23,259 nt of DNA. It comes from Flavobacteriaceae bacterium (GTDB lineage: Bacteria; Bacteroidota; Bacteroidia; Flavobacteriales; Flavobacteriaceae). Numbering within the stretch: the stretch's first letter is position 1; the number at the start of each line of letters is the position of its first letter. This document shows, piece by piece, positions 8,093 through 15,262 of the stretch. The stretch is taken from NCBI GenBank assembly GCA_018662905.1, contig JABJFE010000102.1, positions 1 to 23,259 of the forward strand. Direction: 5' to 3'. The position numbers and the translations under genes are program-made. The notes under the pieces are model-generated. The model saw only the letters and a list, made by a program, of their open reading frames with translations, was not told where the DNA came from and did not search any database.

Positions 8093-8454
8093 AACAATTA
8101 CTTTTAGTTTTTATTGGAGGTGGATTAGGAAGCATGTTTAGATATTTAATTTCAAATTTTTCTGTTTTTAGTAATTCTAAATTACCCTTCAATACTTTCA
8201 TTTCTAATATTGGGGGATGCCTTATAGTTGGTCTAATTATAGGCTGGGCAATAAAAAACAATCAAATGAATTCTCCTCAAACTATATTACTTGCAACTGG
8301 GTTTTGTGGAGGACTAACTACTTTTTCAACTTTTGCTTATGAAAACTCTGAACTAATTAAATCTGGAGACATTAGCTCATTCTTAATCTACACTTTTATA
8401 TCAATAATTTTCGGAATTGCTGCAGTTTTTATAGGAATTCAAATAGCAAAGTAA
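8089..8454 (+). CDS. crcB: Fluoride ion channel CrcB/Fluc
   Basis: A 121-residue inner-membrane protein with four hydrophobic segments, the normal size for the dimeric Fluc channel that expels fluoride. I start it at GTG 8089 because residues from there align with the family N terminus (MKQLLLVFIGGGLGSMFRYL); the longer upstream extension overlaps the preceding gene out of frame and is not family-like. Diagnostic stretches are GGGLGSMFRYL (9-19), the pore asparagine in SNIGGCLIVG (about residue 40) and GFCGGLTTFSTF with the phenylalanine-box and Na+-site region. No fluoride riboswitch is visible in the short gap before the upstream 62-residue gene. Confidence 0.92.
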   Translation: MKQLLLVFIGGGLGSMFRYLISNFSVFSNSKLPFNTFISNIGGCLIVGLIIGWAIKNNQMNSPQTILLATGFCGGLTTFSTFAYENSELIKSGDISSFLIYTFISIIFGIAAVFIGIQIAK

Positions 8455-8492
8455 ATTTTATCAATTGAAAAAATTGATCAATTTGATAAAAT
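8455..8492. repeat. AT-rich hairpin and overlapping palindromes after crcB
   Basis: A 10-bp perfect inverted repeat, ATTTTATCAA (8455-8464) and TTGATAAAAT (8483-8492), encloses two further symmetric elements: TCAATT/AATTGA (8461-8466 and 8472-8477) and the palindrome TTGATCAA (8474-8481). It begins directly after the crcB stop. It could be a weak terminator for crcB or an operator set upstream of the porin-PII-amt operon. It has no GC-rich stem, so neither reading is secure. Confidence 0.45.
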
Positions 8493-8544
8493 AAACTATC
8501 CACAATTATCATTATTAGAATTTTATAATCATTAAAATATCATA

Positions 8545-8574
8545 TTTGTAAAAATATAGGCTATTATAACTTTT
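8545..8574 (+). promoter_or_regulatory. Candidate promoter of the porin-PII-amt operon
   Basis: TTTG (8545-8548), 18 bases, then TAACTTTT (8567-8574) resembles the Bacteroidota TTTG / TAnnTTTG promoter with one mismatch at the last base. An alternative perfect -7 match, TAATTTTG at 8601-8608, lacks a good -33 partner. Either would give a 5' leader of roughly 45-80 bases before the ATG at 8659. I see no convincing sigma-54 GG-N10-GC element in the gap. Confidence 0.33.
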
Positions 8575-8658
8575 TTTATAAGAATAATATTACAATATGT
8601 TAATTTTGATGAAATATTAATAACAAATAATCAATTTTAATAACAAAAAAACATTATC

Positions 8659-9321
8659 ATGAATTTAAAAAAACAACTTTTTTCTGTATCATCTTTATTA
8701 TTTTTAACTATCACAATGCTTTCTTTTGATGAAGTAAAATCTCAAGACTTGGGAGCAGACGTAGTTAGTTCTTACGTTTGGAGAGGTACACAATTTGGAT
8801 CAGGAGCTCACATTCAGCCTTGGTTATCATTAAGTACTGGGGATTTAGAAGTAGGAGCATGGGGAAGTTTTCCAACAACCGCCATTGGTGGTGGTAACGA
8901 GCTTGATTTATATGCAAGCTATTCTTTCGGAAAATTTGGACTAACATTAACTAATTATTCATTTCCTGGTGAAGGTGGTGCTTACGCAGAGGGAGAAGGA
9001 CTATTTGAAGGTGATTATTTAGAAATTTCTGGTTCGGCAGAACTTGGACCAATAAATTTGATGGTAGGATACTTTACAGAAGTTGAAGCATTATATATTG
9101 AAGCTGCATTTTCAGCTGGACCAGTTGATGTTGCAATTGGATATGGTAACGACTCAGCAGATGCTTGGTATGTAAATGGTGGAAGTGGATTATGTAACAT
9201 TTCACTTGGTGGTTCCAAGGATATCAAAATAACTGAAGATTACACGTTACCACTATTTGGATCATTTGTATATAATCCAGATTCAGAAGCTGCATTTTTA
9301 GTATTTGGAGCTAGTTTTTAA
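8659..9321 (+). CDS. TorF-like outer-membrane beta-barrel protein of the nitrogen operon
   Basis: A 220-residue secreted protein. Residues 1-28 form a signal peptide ending near VKSQ. The mature part has alternating short amphipathic strands rich in glycine, serine and aromatic residues (SSYVWRGTQFG, LYASYSFGKFGLTLTNYSF, NLMVGYFTE, DVAIGYGN) and ends in an aromatic residue (VFGASF), as outer-membrane barrels do. The YVWRG stretch near the mature N terminus and the barrel length resemble the TorF/Gcw_chp putative porin family. Its place 20 bp before a PII gene and before amt suggests it helps ammonium or small nitrogen compounds cross the outer membrane. That role is inferred from context only. 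Confidence 0.75.
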   Translation: MNLKKQLFSVSSLLFLTITMLSFDEVKSQDLGADVVSSYVWRGTQFGSGAHIQPWLSLSTGDLEVGAWGSFPTTAIGGGNELDLYASYSFGKFGLTLTNYSFPGEGGAYAEGEGLFEGDYLEISGSAELGPINLMVGYFTEVEALYIEAAFSAGPVDVAIGYGNDSADAWYVNGGSGLCNISLGGSKDIKITEDYTLPLFGSFVYNPDSEAAFLVFGASF

Positions 9322-9341
9322 TAACATAAAATTTAATTAAT

Positions 9342-9680
9342 ATGAAAAAAATTGAAGCAATTATTCGAAAATCAAAATTTTCAAAAGTCAAAGAAGCCTT
9401 GCATGATGTAGAAGTTAACTTCTTTACATATTGGGATGTAACAGGTGTTGGAAATGAAAAAGAAGGGCATGTATACAGAGGTGTTACATACAGTACTGCA
9501 GATATTCAAAGAAGGTATTTATCAATCGTAGTTTCTGAAGAATTTGTTGAAAGAACAATCAATGCGATACTTGACTCAGCCTATTCCGGAGAAGTAGGAG
9601 ATGGTAAAATCTTTGTATTTCCTGCTGAAGAAGCTTACAGAATTAGAACAAAAGAAACTGGTAAAACATCATTAAACTAA
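9342..9680 (+). CDS. glnK: PII-family nitrogen regulator with altered T-loop
   Basis: A 112-residue trimeric signal protein that senses ATP/ADP and 2-oxoglutarate and normally plugs the ammonium transporter AmtB. The N-terminal strand (MKKIEAIIRKSKFSKVKEAL) and C-terminal signature GDGKIFVFPAEEAYRIRT are typical. The T-loop (about 37-55) is GNEKEGHVYRGVTY: Y45 and Y50 occupy the positions of Y46 and Y51 of E. coli GlnB/GlnK, but the loop is one residue shorter. The residue at the Q39 position, which helps bind Mg-ATP/2-oxoglutarate, reads as glutamate in my alignment. The usual uridylylation pattern Y-[KR]-G-[AS]-[AE]-Y is only partly kept (YRGVTY). The amt gene starts 7 bp downstream, so GlnK is the natural name. 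Confidence 0.9.
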   Translation: MKKIEAIIRKSKFSKVKEALHDVEVNFFTYWDVTGVGNEKEGHVYRGVTYSTADIQRRYLSIVVSEEFVERTINAILDSAYSGEVGDGKIFVFPAEEAYRIRTKETGKTSLN

Positions 9681-9687
9681 AATTATT

Positions 9688-10929
9688 ATGGAATTATTAA
9701 CATCAAATAACGTATGGATGATGATCTGTACAGCGCTTGTATTTTTTATGCATTTAGGGTTTTCATTTCTCGAAATTGGACTTACAAGACAAAAAAATAC
9801 AATTAATATATTATTTAAAAACTTCTTTGTCATAACCATGGGACTTCTAGTTTATTGTGGTTTTGGTTTTAACCTAATGTATCCAGGAGAATTTGGAATT
9901 ATTGACGGAGTATTAGGATTCGCAGGATTTGGATTGGATCCTGGCGTGGATTATGATCAATTAACGTACGCAGGAGGTGGATATACATATTGGACAGATT
10001 TTCTTTTTCAGGGAATGTTTGCAGCAACAGCAGCAACTATTATTTCTGGTGCAGTTGCTGAAAGAATTAAAATTGGTTCTTTTATGCTATTAGCTTTCTT
10101 ATATGTATCATTTATTTATCCAGTTGTTGGTTCATGGCAATGGGGAGGAGGATTTTTTAGCACATTTATATCTGATGAGTTAGGTTTTTATGACTTTGCA
10201 GGGTCTACTTTAGTTCATTCTGTTGGAGGCTGGGGAGCTTTAGTTGCAATATACTTTTTAGGAGCAAGAAAAGGAAAATTTGATTCTGATGGGAAACCCC
10301 TTGCTATTCCAGGTTCAAATTTACCAATATCTGCTGCTGGAGTATTAATTTTATGGTTAGGTTGGTTTGGTTTTAATGGTGGTTCTGTACTATCTGCTGA
10401 TCCAGCTCTTACTTCACTAACTTTAGTTACAACTTGTTTAGCTGCAGCAGCTGGTGGAATTGGAGCAGCTGTTTTATCTGGGATACTATATAAGAATTTA
10501 GATTTAACTATGTTTATGAATGGGGTTCTTGGAGGTCTTGTTGGAATTACTGCTGGAGCAGATCAAATGCTTCCACATACTGCAATATTAATTGGTATAA
10601 TAGCAGGTGGAATTGTTGTTCTTTCAGTTGCATTATTAGATAAATGTAAATTAGATGATCCAGTTGGAGCAATTCCAGTACACTTATTTTGTGGAATTTG
10701 GGGAACGTTAGCTGTTGGATTATTTGGTGAATTAGCTGGGTTTAATCAATTCATGGTTCAATTAGCGTGTGTGGGAATCACTGGTGCTTTCTGTGTGATA
10801 GGTGGAACAATTATTACTTTAATCGTAAAATCAATAGTAGGTCTAAGAGTGGAAGAAAAAGAGGAAGAAGATGGCTTAGACATAGCAGAGCACGGAACAA
10901 GAGCATATGGAGATTTTTCGATAAACTAA
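9688..10929 (+). CDS. amt: Ammonium transporter (Amt family)
   Basis: A 413-residue inner-membrane protein with about eleven transmembrane helices and no cleavable signal peptide, consistent with Amt proteins. Key features: LEIGLTRQKNTINIL in the first helices, FQGMFAATAATIISGAVAER (Amt signature region), DFAGSTLVHSVGGWGAL with the conserved aspartate and first pore histidine, and GAIPVHLFCGIWGTLAVGLF with the second pore histidine. The acidic C-terminal tail (EEKEEEDGLDIAEHGTRAYG) contains the conserved tail used for PII interaction. It conducts ammonium into the cytoplasm, where GSII (16692-17702) could assimilate it. It is translated right after the PII gene in one operon with the porin. 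Confidence 0.95.
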   Translation: MELLTSNNVWMMICTALVFFMHLGFSFLEIGLTRQKNTINILFKNFFVITMGLLVYCGFGFNLMYPGEFGIIDGVLGFAGFGLDPGVDYDQLTYAGGGYTYWTDFLFQGMFAATAATIISGAVAERIKIGSFMLLAFLYVSFIYPVVGSWQWGGGFFSTFISDELGFYDFAGSTLVHSVGGWGALVAIYFLGARKGKFDSDGKPLAIPGSNLPISAAGVLILWLGWFGFNGGSVLSADPALTSLTLVTTCLAAAAGGIGAAVLSGILYKNLDLTMFMNGVLGGLVGITAGADQMLPHTAILIGIIAGGIVVLSVALLDKCKLDDPVGAIPVHLFCGIWGTLAVGLFGELAGFNQFMVQLACVGITGAFCVIGGTIITLIVKSIVGLRVEEKEEEDGLDIAEHGTRAYGDFSIN

Positions 10930-10963
10930 TTATTTATAACTATTTTCATGAAAAATTAGTATC

Positions 10964-12529
10964 ATGAAAATAAATTTTCTTTACAAACTGCAATGTTTTT
11001 TTATTATATCATTGCAGTTTTTTTATACATATGGTCAAAACGAAATTAGTCAAGGCCCTTATGAACAACTTGTTTTAAGGGGAGTTACCTTAATCAATGG
11101 AAATGGAGCACCACCCATTGGCCCTGTAGATATAGAAATTAAAAAAAATATTATAACCCAAATTGAAGTAGTTGGCTATCCAGGTGTTTCTAAAAGAAGA
11201 AATGGTCCAAAACTTCAAGACAATGGGGTCGAATTAAACTTAAATGGAATGTATGTTCTTCCAGGGTTTATTGATATGCATGGACATATTGGAGGAACTT
11301 CTCAAGGTGCTGATCCGGAATATGTTTTTAATCTTTGGATGGCTCACGGAATTACTACGATTAGAGAACCAAGCGGTAGAGGACTTGACTTTAGCTTGGA
11401 TTTAAAAAGGAAAAGTGAAAATAATTCAATTATAGCACCAAGAATTTATACCTATACAGGATTTGGCAGTGGATCAGAAATTAACTCTCCTGAGGATGCT
11501 ATTAAATGGGTTAGAGATAACGCGAAAAAAGGTGCAGATGGTATTAAATTTTTTGGATCTAGACCTGAAATTTTAAAAGCAGCAATTTCCGAAAATAAAA
11601 AACTTGGTTTAAGGTCAGCTTTTCATCACGCTCAAATGAGTGTTGCTAGATGGAATGTTTTAAATTCAGCAAGAGCTGGTTTAACAACAATGGAACATTG
11701 GTATGGACTGCCAGAAGCTTTATTTAATAATAAAACTGTGCAAAACTATCCTTCTAACTATAATTATCAAAATGAACAACATAGATTTGAAGAAGCAGGT
11801 AAACTATGGCAACAATCAGCTGAACCCTACAGTGAACATTGGAATAATGTAATGAACGAACTAATAAAACTTGATTTCACATTAGATCCTACTTTTAATA
11901 TTTACGAAGCGAGCAGAGATTTACACAGGGCTAGACGTGCAGAGTGGCATGAGGATTACACCCTTCCATCTTTATGGAAATTTTACGAGCCAAGTAAAGT
12001 TTCTCATGGCTCATATTGGCATTATTGGGGAACTGAACAAGAAGTACAATGGAAAAATAACTATAAATTATGGATGACCTTTATTAATGAATTTAAAAAT
12101 CGTGGAGGAAGAGTTACTGCAGGATCTGATTCAGGATTCATTTATCAACTTTATGGATTTGCGTACATAAGAGAATTGGAGCTTTTAAGAGAAGCTGGAT
12201 TTCATCCAATTGAAATAATACGCTCAGCAACCTTAAATGGAGCTGAAGCTCTTGGAGCTCAAAATTTGATTGGAACTATTGAAGTTGGAAAGTTAGCGGA
12301 TATTGTTGTGATTGAGGAAAACCCTTTAGAAAATTTAAAAGTTCTTTATGGAACAGGTGCTATTAAATTAAATAATGATAATAAGGTTGTTAGAGTTGGA
12401 GGAGTAAAATATACCATAAAAGATGGAATTATATATAATTCGAAATTACTACTAAGCAAAGTAAAAGAAATGGTGAAAAAATCAAAAGAAAAAACAGGTT
12501 TCAAATTATTACAACCAGGTATTGAATAA
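10964..12529 (+). CDS. Secreted amidohydrolase-family metallo-hydrolase
   Basis: A 521-residue protein starting with a signal peptide (residues 1-24, ending YTYG|Q), so exported. The amidohydrolase barrel carries H106 and H108 (DMHGH), possible carboxylated lysine K195 (GADGIKFFG), H221 or H222 (AFHHAQ), H245 (TMEHWYG) and D389 (AGSDSGF), the full metal-binding set of imidazolonepropionase/Xaa-Pro-type members. The beta-sandwich flanks the barrel on both sides (VTLINGNG and VGKLADIVVIEENPLENL). It is likely a hydrolase of dipeptides or cyclic amides; the substrate is undetermined. It lies 34 bp after amt on the same strand, but a terminator-like hairpin sits inside its first codons, so it may be transcribed only weakly from the nitrogen operon. 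Its stop is 2 bp from the convergent hydrolase stop. Confidence 0.88.
   Translation: MKINFLYKLQCFFIISLQFFYTYGQNEISQGPYEQLVLRGVTLINGNGAPPIGPVDIEIKKNIITQIEVVGYPGVSKRRNGPKLQDNGVELNLNGMYVLPGFIDMHGHIGGTSQGADPEYVFNLWMAHGITTIREPSGRGLDFSLDLKRKSENNSIIAPRIYTYTGFGSGSEINSPEDAIKWVRDNAKKGADGIKFFGSRPEILKAAISENKKLGLRSAFHHAQMSVARWNVLNSARAGLTTMEHWYGLPEALFNNKTVQNYPSNYNYQNEQHRFEEAGKLWQQSAEPYSEHWNNVMNELIKLDFTLDPTFNIYEASRDLHRARRAEWHEDYTLPSLWKFYEPSKVSHGSYWHYWGTEQEVQWKNNYKLWMTFINEFKNRGGRVTAGSDSGFIYQLYGFAYIRELELLREAGFHPIEIIRSATLNGAEALGAQNLIGTIEVGKLADIVVIEENPLENLKVLYGTGAIKLNNDNKVVRVGGVKYTIKDGIIYNSKLLLSKVKEMVKKSKEKTGFKLLQPGIE
10985..11024 (+). terminator. Terminator-like hairpin inside the amidohydrolase signal-peptide codons
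   Basis: AAACTGCAATG (10985-10995) and CATTGCAGTTT (11010-11020) form a perfect 11-bp stem with a 14-base loop, followed by a run of seven T (11018-11024). This is the shape of an intrinsic terminator and lies 55 bp after the amt stop. It is unusual in being inside codons 8-20 of the next gene rather than in an intergenic gap. It may end most transcription of the porin-PII-amt operon. Confidence 0.6.
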
Positions 12530-12531
12530 TA

Positions 12532-13314
12532 CTAATCAATAGTTTTTAAAAAAGAAATACTAGAACTATTAAAGAAATTAGGTTTATCAACATTTACAAC
12601 ATGACCACAATCAGGAACCACTATCAGTTTAGAGAATTTTTGTTTTTCAGTAATTAATTTGATTGATTTTAAAAACATGTAGTCCTGAGCTCCCATTAAA
12701 TATAATGTAGGAATTTTTAGCTCTACTTGTCTAAAAAGTTTTAAAAGAGGATTCAATTCAGCTGTTAATTTATACCATCTCATAAATTCTTTTTGATATA
12801 ATTTCTTAGCTTCATTTATGAATAGTAATCTTGATTTTTTGTGATTTTTATATGGCATAATTACAAAAGCAAAAAGCTTATATATCCATATGTAAGGAAC
12901 CACTGACTTAAAAACAGACCCTAACTTTATAAGAAACCTTGAACGAAAATTAAGTTTCATTATAGCTCCAGCCATTATCATACTTTTTACCATTTTTGGA
13001 TAAAACTCTGCCAATTGTCTTATTAAAATAGTGCCTAATGAAATTCCAACAAAATGAGAACTTAAAATTTTTTCTTTATTTAAAACCTCAATAATATCAT
13101 TTGATATTGATTTAAAAGTATACTTTTTTTCAAAAACATTCTTTAAATGGTACTTTGATTTACCATGCCCTCTTAAGTCCAAAAGAATAACATTAAAATG
13201 TTTTTTAAACTCCTTTATTTGTCTAAACCAAATAGATGAACTGCCTCCAGCCCCATGAACAAAAGTTACCCATTCTTTAGAATTATGATTTTTATAAATA
13301 GAGTAGTTAAGCAT
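12532..13314 (-). CDS. Alpha/beta-hydrolase fold protein
   Basis: A 260-residue soluble protein with the alpha/beta-hydrolase order. The oxyanion-hole segment is VTFVHGAGGSSSIWF (about 16-30). Then come DLRGHGKS (46-53), the nucleophile elbow G-I-S92-L-G in FVGISLGT, the acid D211 in LMGAQDYMF and the histidine H238 in VPDCGHVVNVDKP. The cap domain is basic and aromatic (about 120-195). It could be an esterase, lactonase or C-C bond hydrolase; the sequence does not decide. The start overlaps the end of pyrF by 8 bp, indicating an operon with translational coupling, though no functional link to pyrimidine synthesis is evident. It converges on the amidohydrolase gene with 2 bp between stops. 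Confidence 0.86.
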   Translation of the reverse strand: MLNYSIYKNHNSKEWVTFVHGAGGSSSIWFRQIKEFKKHFNVILLDLRGHGKSKYHLKNVFEKKYTFKSISNDIIEVLNKEKILSSHFVGISLGTILIRQLAEFYPKMVKSMIMAGAIMKLNFRSRFLIKLGSVFKSVVPYIWIYKLFAFVIMPYKNHKKSRLLFINEAKKLYQKEFMRWYKLTAELNPLLKLFRQVELKIPTLYLMGAQDYMFLKSIKLITEKQKFSKLIVVPDCGHVVNVDKPNFFNSSSISFLKTID

Positions 13315-14131
13315 TAATATTATCTAATAAAATATTCATTTCGGCTTGAAGTCTTTTGGCTTCAATGTATGATTTTTTAAGAAAATCTTTATCATTACCT
13401 GCATATATAATCGACCTTGATGAATTAACAAGAATACCTATATTTTTATTAACTCCGTTTTTAAAAGTTTCTTCTAAATCACCTCCTTGTGCCCCTACAC
13501 CAGGAATTAGTAAAAAATTATCAGGAACTATTTTTCTAACATCTTTCAAAAAAGATGATTTTGTAGCACCAATTACATACATAAGATTATTTGAGTTTTT
13601 CCAATCTTTAGATTTTAACAAAACTTTTTTAAATAAATCAAAGGAACCATCATTATCAATCTGAAAATCAGTTGCACCTTTATTTGAAGTAAGACCAAGA
13701 ATAATTGTATTTTTATTTTCATACTGTAAAAAGGGTTCAACAGAGTCACTTCCCATGTAAGGAGAAACAGTGATTGAATCAAATTCCATATGCTTAAAAA
13801 AAGCTTGTGCATATCTGTCAGATGTATTACCAATATCTCCTCTTTTTGCATCAGCAATTGTAAACAGTTTTGGATAATTTGAATTTATATAAGCTATAGT
13901 TTTTTCAAGTGTTTTCCATCCTTTAGAACCTTCTGATTCATAAAAAGCAGTATTGATTTTTACTGCAACAATTAAATTATTTAATGAATCAATTAATAAT
14001 TTATTGAATTCAAAAATGGGATCAACTTCATTTAATAAATGCTTTGGGATTTTATTTAAATCACTATCTAAACCTAAGCAAAGAAAAGATTTTTTAGAAA
14101 TTATTTGGTCTGTTAAGTGTTTGACATTCAT
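13307..14131 (-). CDS. pyrF: Orotidine 5'-phosphate decarboxylase (type 2)
   Basis: A 274-residue enzyme for the last step of UMP synthesis, OMP to UMP plus CO2. The length and the segment FTIADAKRGDIGNTSDRYA (90-108) mark the longer type 2 family found in Bacteroidota and Mycobacterium. The catalytic residues are D94, K96 and D99. Other conserved parts are LCLGLDSD near the N terminus, SPYMGSDSVEPFL, and the phosphate-binding LLIPGVGAQGGD. It begins 5 bp after the prfA stop on the same strand and overlaps the following hydrolase gene by 8 bp, forming purM-prfA-pyrF-hydrolase. No other pyr gene is in the window. Confidence 0.95.
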   Translation of the reverse strand: MNVKHLTDQIISKKSFLCLGLDSDLNKIPKHLLNEVDPIFEFNKLLIDSLNNLIVAVKINTAFYESEGSKGWKTLEKTIAYINSNYPKLFTIADAKRGDIGNTSDRYAQAFFKHMEFDSITVSPYMGSDSVEPFLQYENKNTIILGLTSNKGATDFQIDNDGSFDLFKKVLLKSKDWKNSNNLMYVIGATKSSFLKDVRKIVPDNFLLIPGVGAQGGDLEETFKNGVNKNIGILVNSSRSIIYAGNDKDFLKKSYIEAKRLQAEMNILLDNINA

Positions 14132-14136
14132 AATAT

Positions 14137-15216
14137 TTAAAAGACTTCTTCTGAATTTTTTAGTAATTCGGAATTTTGAACAATTTTTAATTCATCAATT
14201 ATTTTTTGAATATCACCGTTAACTATATTTTGCAAATCATACAATGTTAAACCAATTCTATGATCAGTAACTCTACCTTGAGGATAATTATAAGTTCTAA
14301 TTTTTGCAGAACGATCACCTGATGAAACCATAGAATTTCTTTTTAAAGAATCTGCTTCCAATTTTTTACTAAGTTCTAACTCGTATAATCTAGATCTTAA
14401 AACCTTTAAAGCTTTATCTTTATTTTTATGTTGTGATTTCTGATCTTGACATTGAGCCACTATACCAGTTGGAGTATGTGTAAGTCTTACCGCTGAGTAT
14501 GTAGTGTTTACAGATTGACCACCAGGACCAGATGAACAAAAATAATCTATACGAACATCGTTCATATTAACCTCTACATCAAATTCCTCAGCTTCTGGTA
14601 AAACCATAACAGTTGCAGCTGAAGTGTGTACTCTTCCTTGAGTTTCTGTTTGAGGCACTCTCTGAACTCTATGAACTCCTGATTCAAATTTTAAAAGACC
14701 ATAAACATCATCATTTCCAGAAACTTCAAAAATTATTTCTTTATAACCACCTGAAGTTCCAGGACTAGCGTCTACTAAACTCACATTCCATTTTCTGCCT
14801 TCACAATACTTAGTATACATTCTAAACAAATCTCCAGCAAAAATACTAGCTTCATCACCGCCTGTACCTGCTCTAAGTTCAATTACAACATTTTTTGAAT
14901 CATCTGGATCTTTAGGTATTAACAAGAATTTAATATCCTCCTCAATAATGTTGATTTTTTCTTTTAAATCCTTTAATTCATCATTAGCCATTTCTAACAT
15001 CTCCTTATCACTTTCATTTCTTGAAATTTCCTCAGCTTCATTTTTATTAGAAATCAATCTTTCGTAAATAACTTTCTTTTCAATAATTAAACCTAGTTCC
15101 TTATATTCTTTGTTAAGCTTAATATATCTTTTTTGATCAGTGATAATATCAGGTTGAATTATTAAATCTGATACTTCATTAAATCTTTGTTGAACAATAT
15201 TTAACTTATCTAGCAT
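14137..15216 (-). CDS. prfA: Peptide chain release factor 1
   Basis: A 359-residue class I release factor that reads UAA and UAG and triggers peptide release. The catalytic GGQ is at 232-234 (SSGPGGQSVNTTYS), one residue from its E. coli position. The codon-reading PxT tripeptide is P188-Q189-T190 (RVQRVPQTETQGR), aligned with E. coli PAT and distinguishing RF1 from RF2 (SPF). RF1-type N-terminal coiled coil spans about 55-95, and GTGGDEASIFAGDLFRMY is the conserved core. No programmed frameshift is present, as expected for RF1. It lies between purM-like and pyrF genes, 46 bp after the former and 5 bp before the latter. Confidence 0.97.
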   Translation of the reverse strand: MLDKLNIVQQRFNEVSDLIIQPDIITDQKRYIKLNKEYKELGLIIEKKVIYERLISNKNEAEEISRNESDKEMLEMANDELKDLKEKINIIEEDIKFLLIPKDPDDSKNVVIELRAGTGGDEASIFAGDLFRMYTKYCEGRKWNVSLVDASPGTSGGYKEIIFEVSGNDDVYGLLKFESGVHRVQRVPQTETQGRVHTSAATVMVLPEAEEFDVEVNMNDVRIDYFCSSGPGGQSVNTTYSAVRLTHTPTGIVAQCQDQKSQHKNKDKALKVLRSRLYELELSKKLEADSLKRNSMVSSGDRSAKIRTYNYPQGRVTDHRIGLTLYDLQNIVNGDIQKIIDELKIVQNSELLKNSEEVF

Positions 15217-15262
15217 ATTAAAGAATTAACTTTTTTACAAATTTATAATATTTTGAATTCAT

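Noticed and set aside
10943..10954. The palindrome TTTTCATGAAAA between amt and the amidohydrolase gene.
   Set aside because: It is too short and AT-rich to be a terminator, and such palindromes are expected by chance in this base composition.
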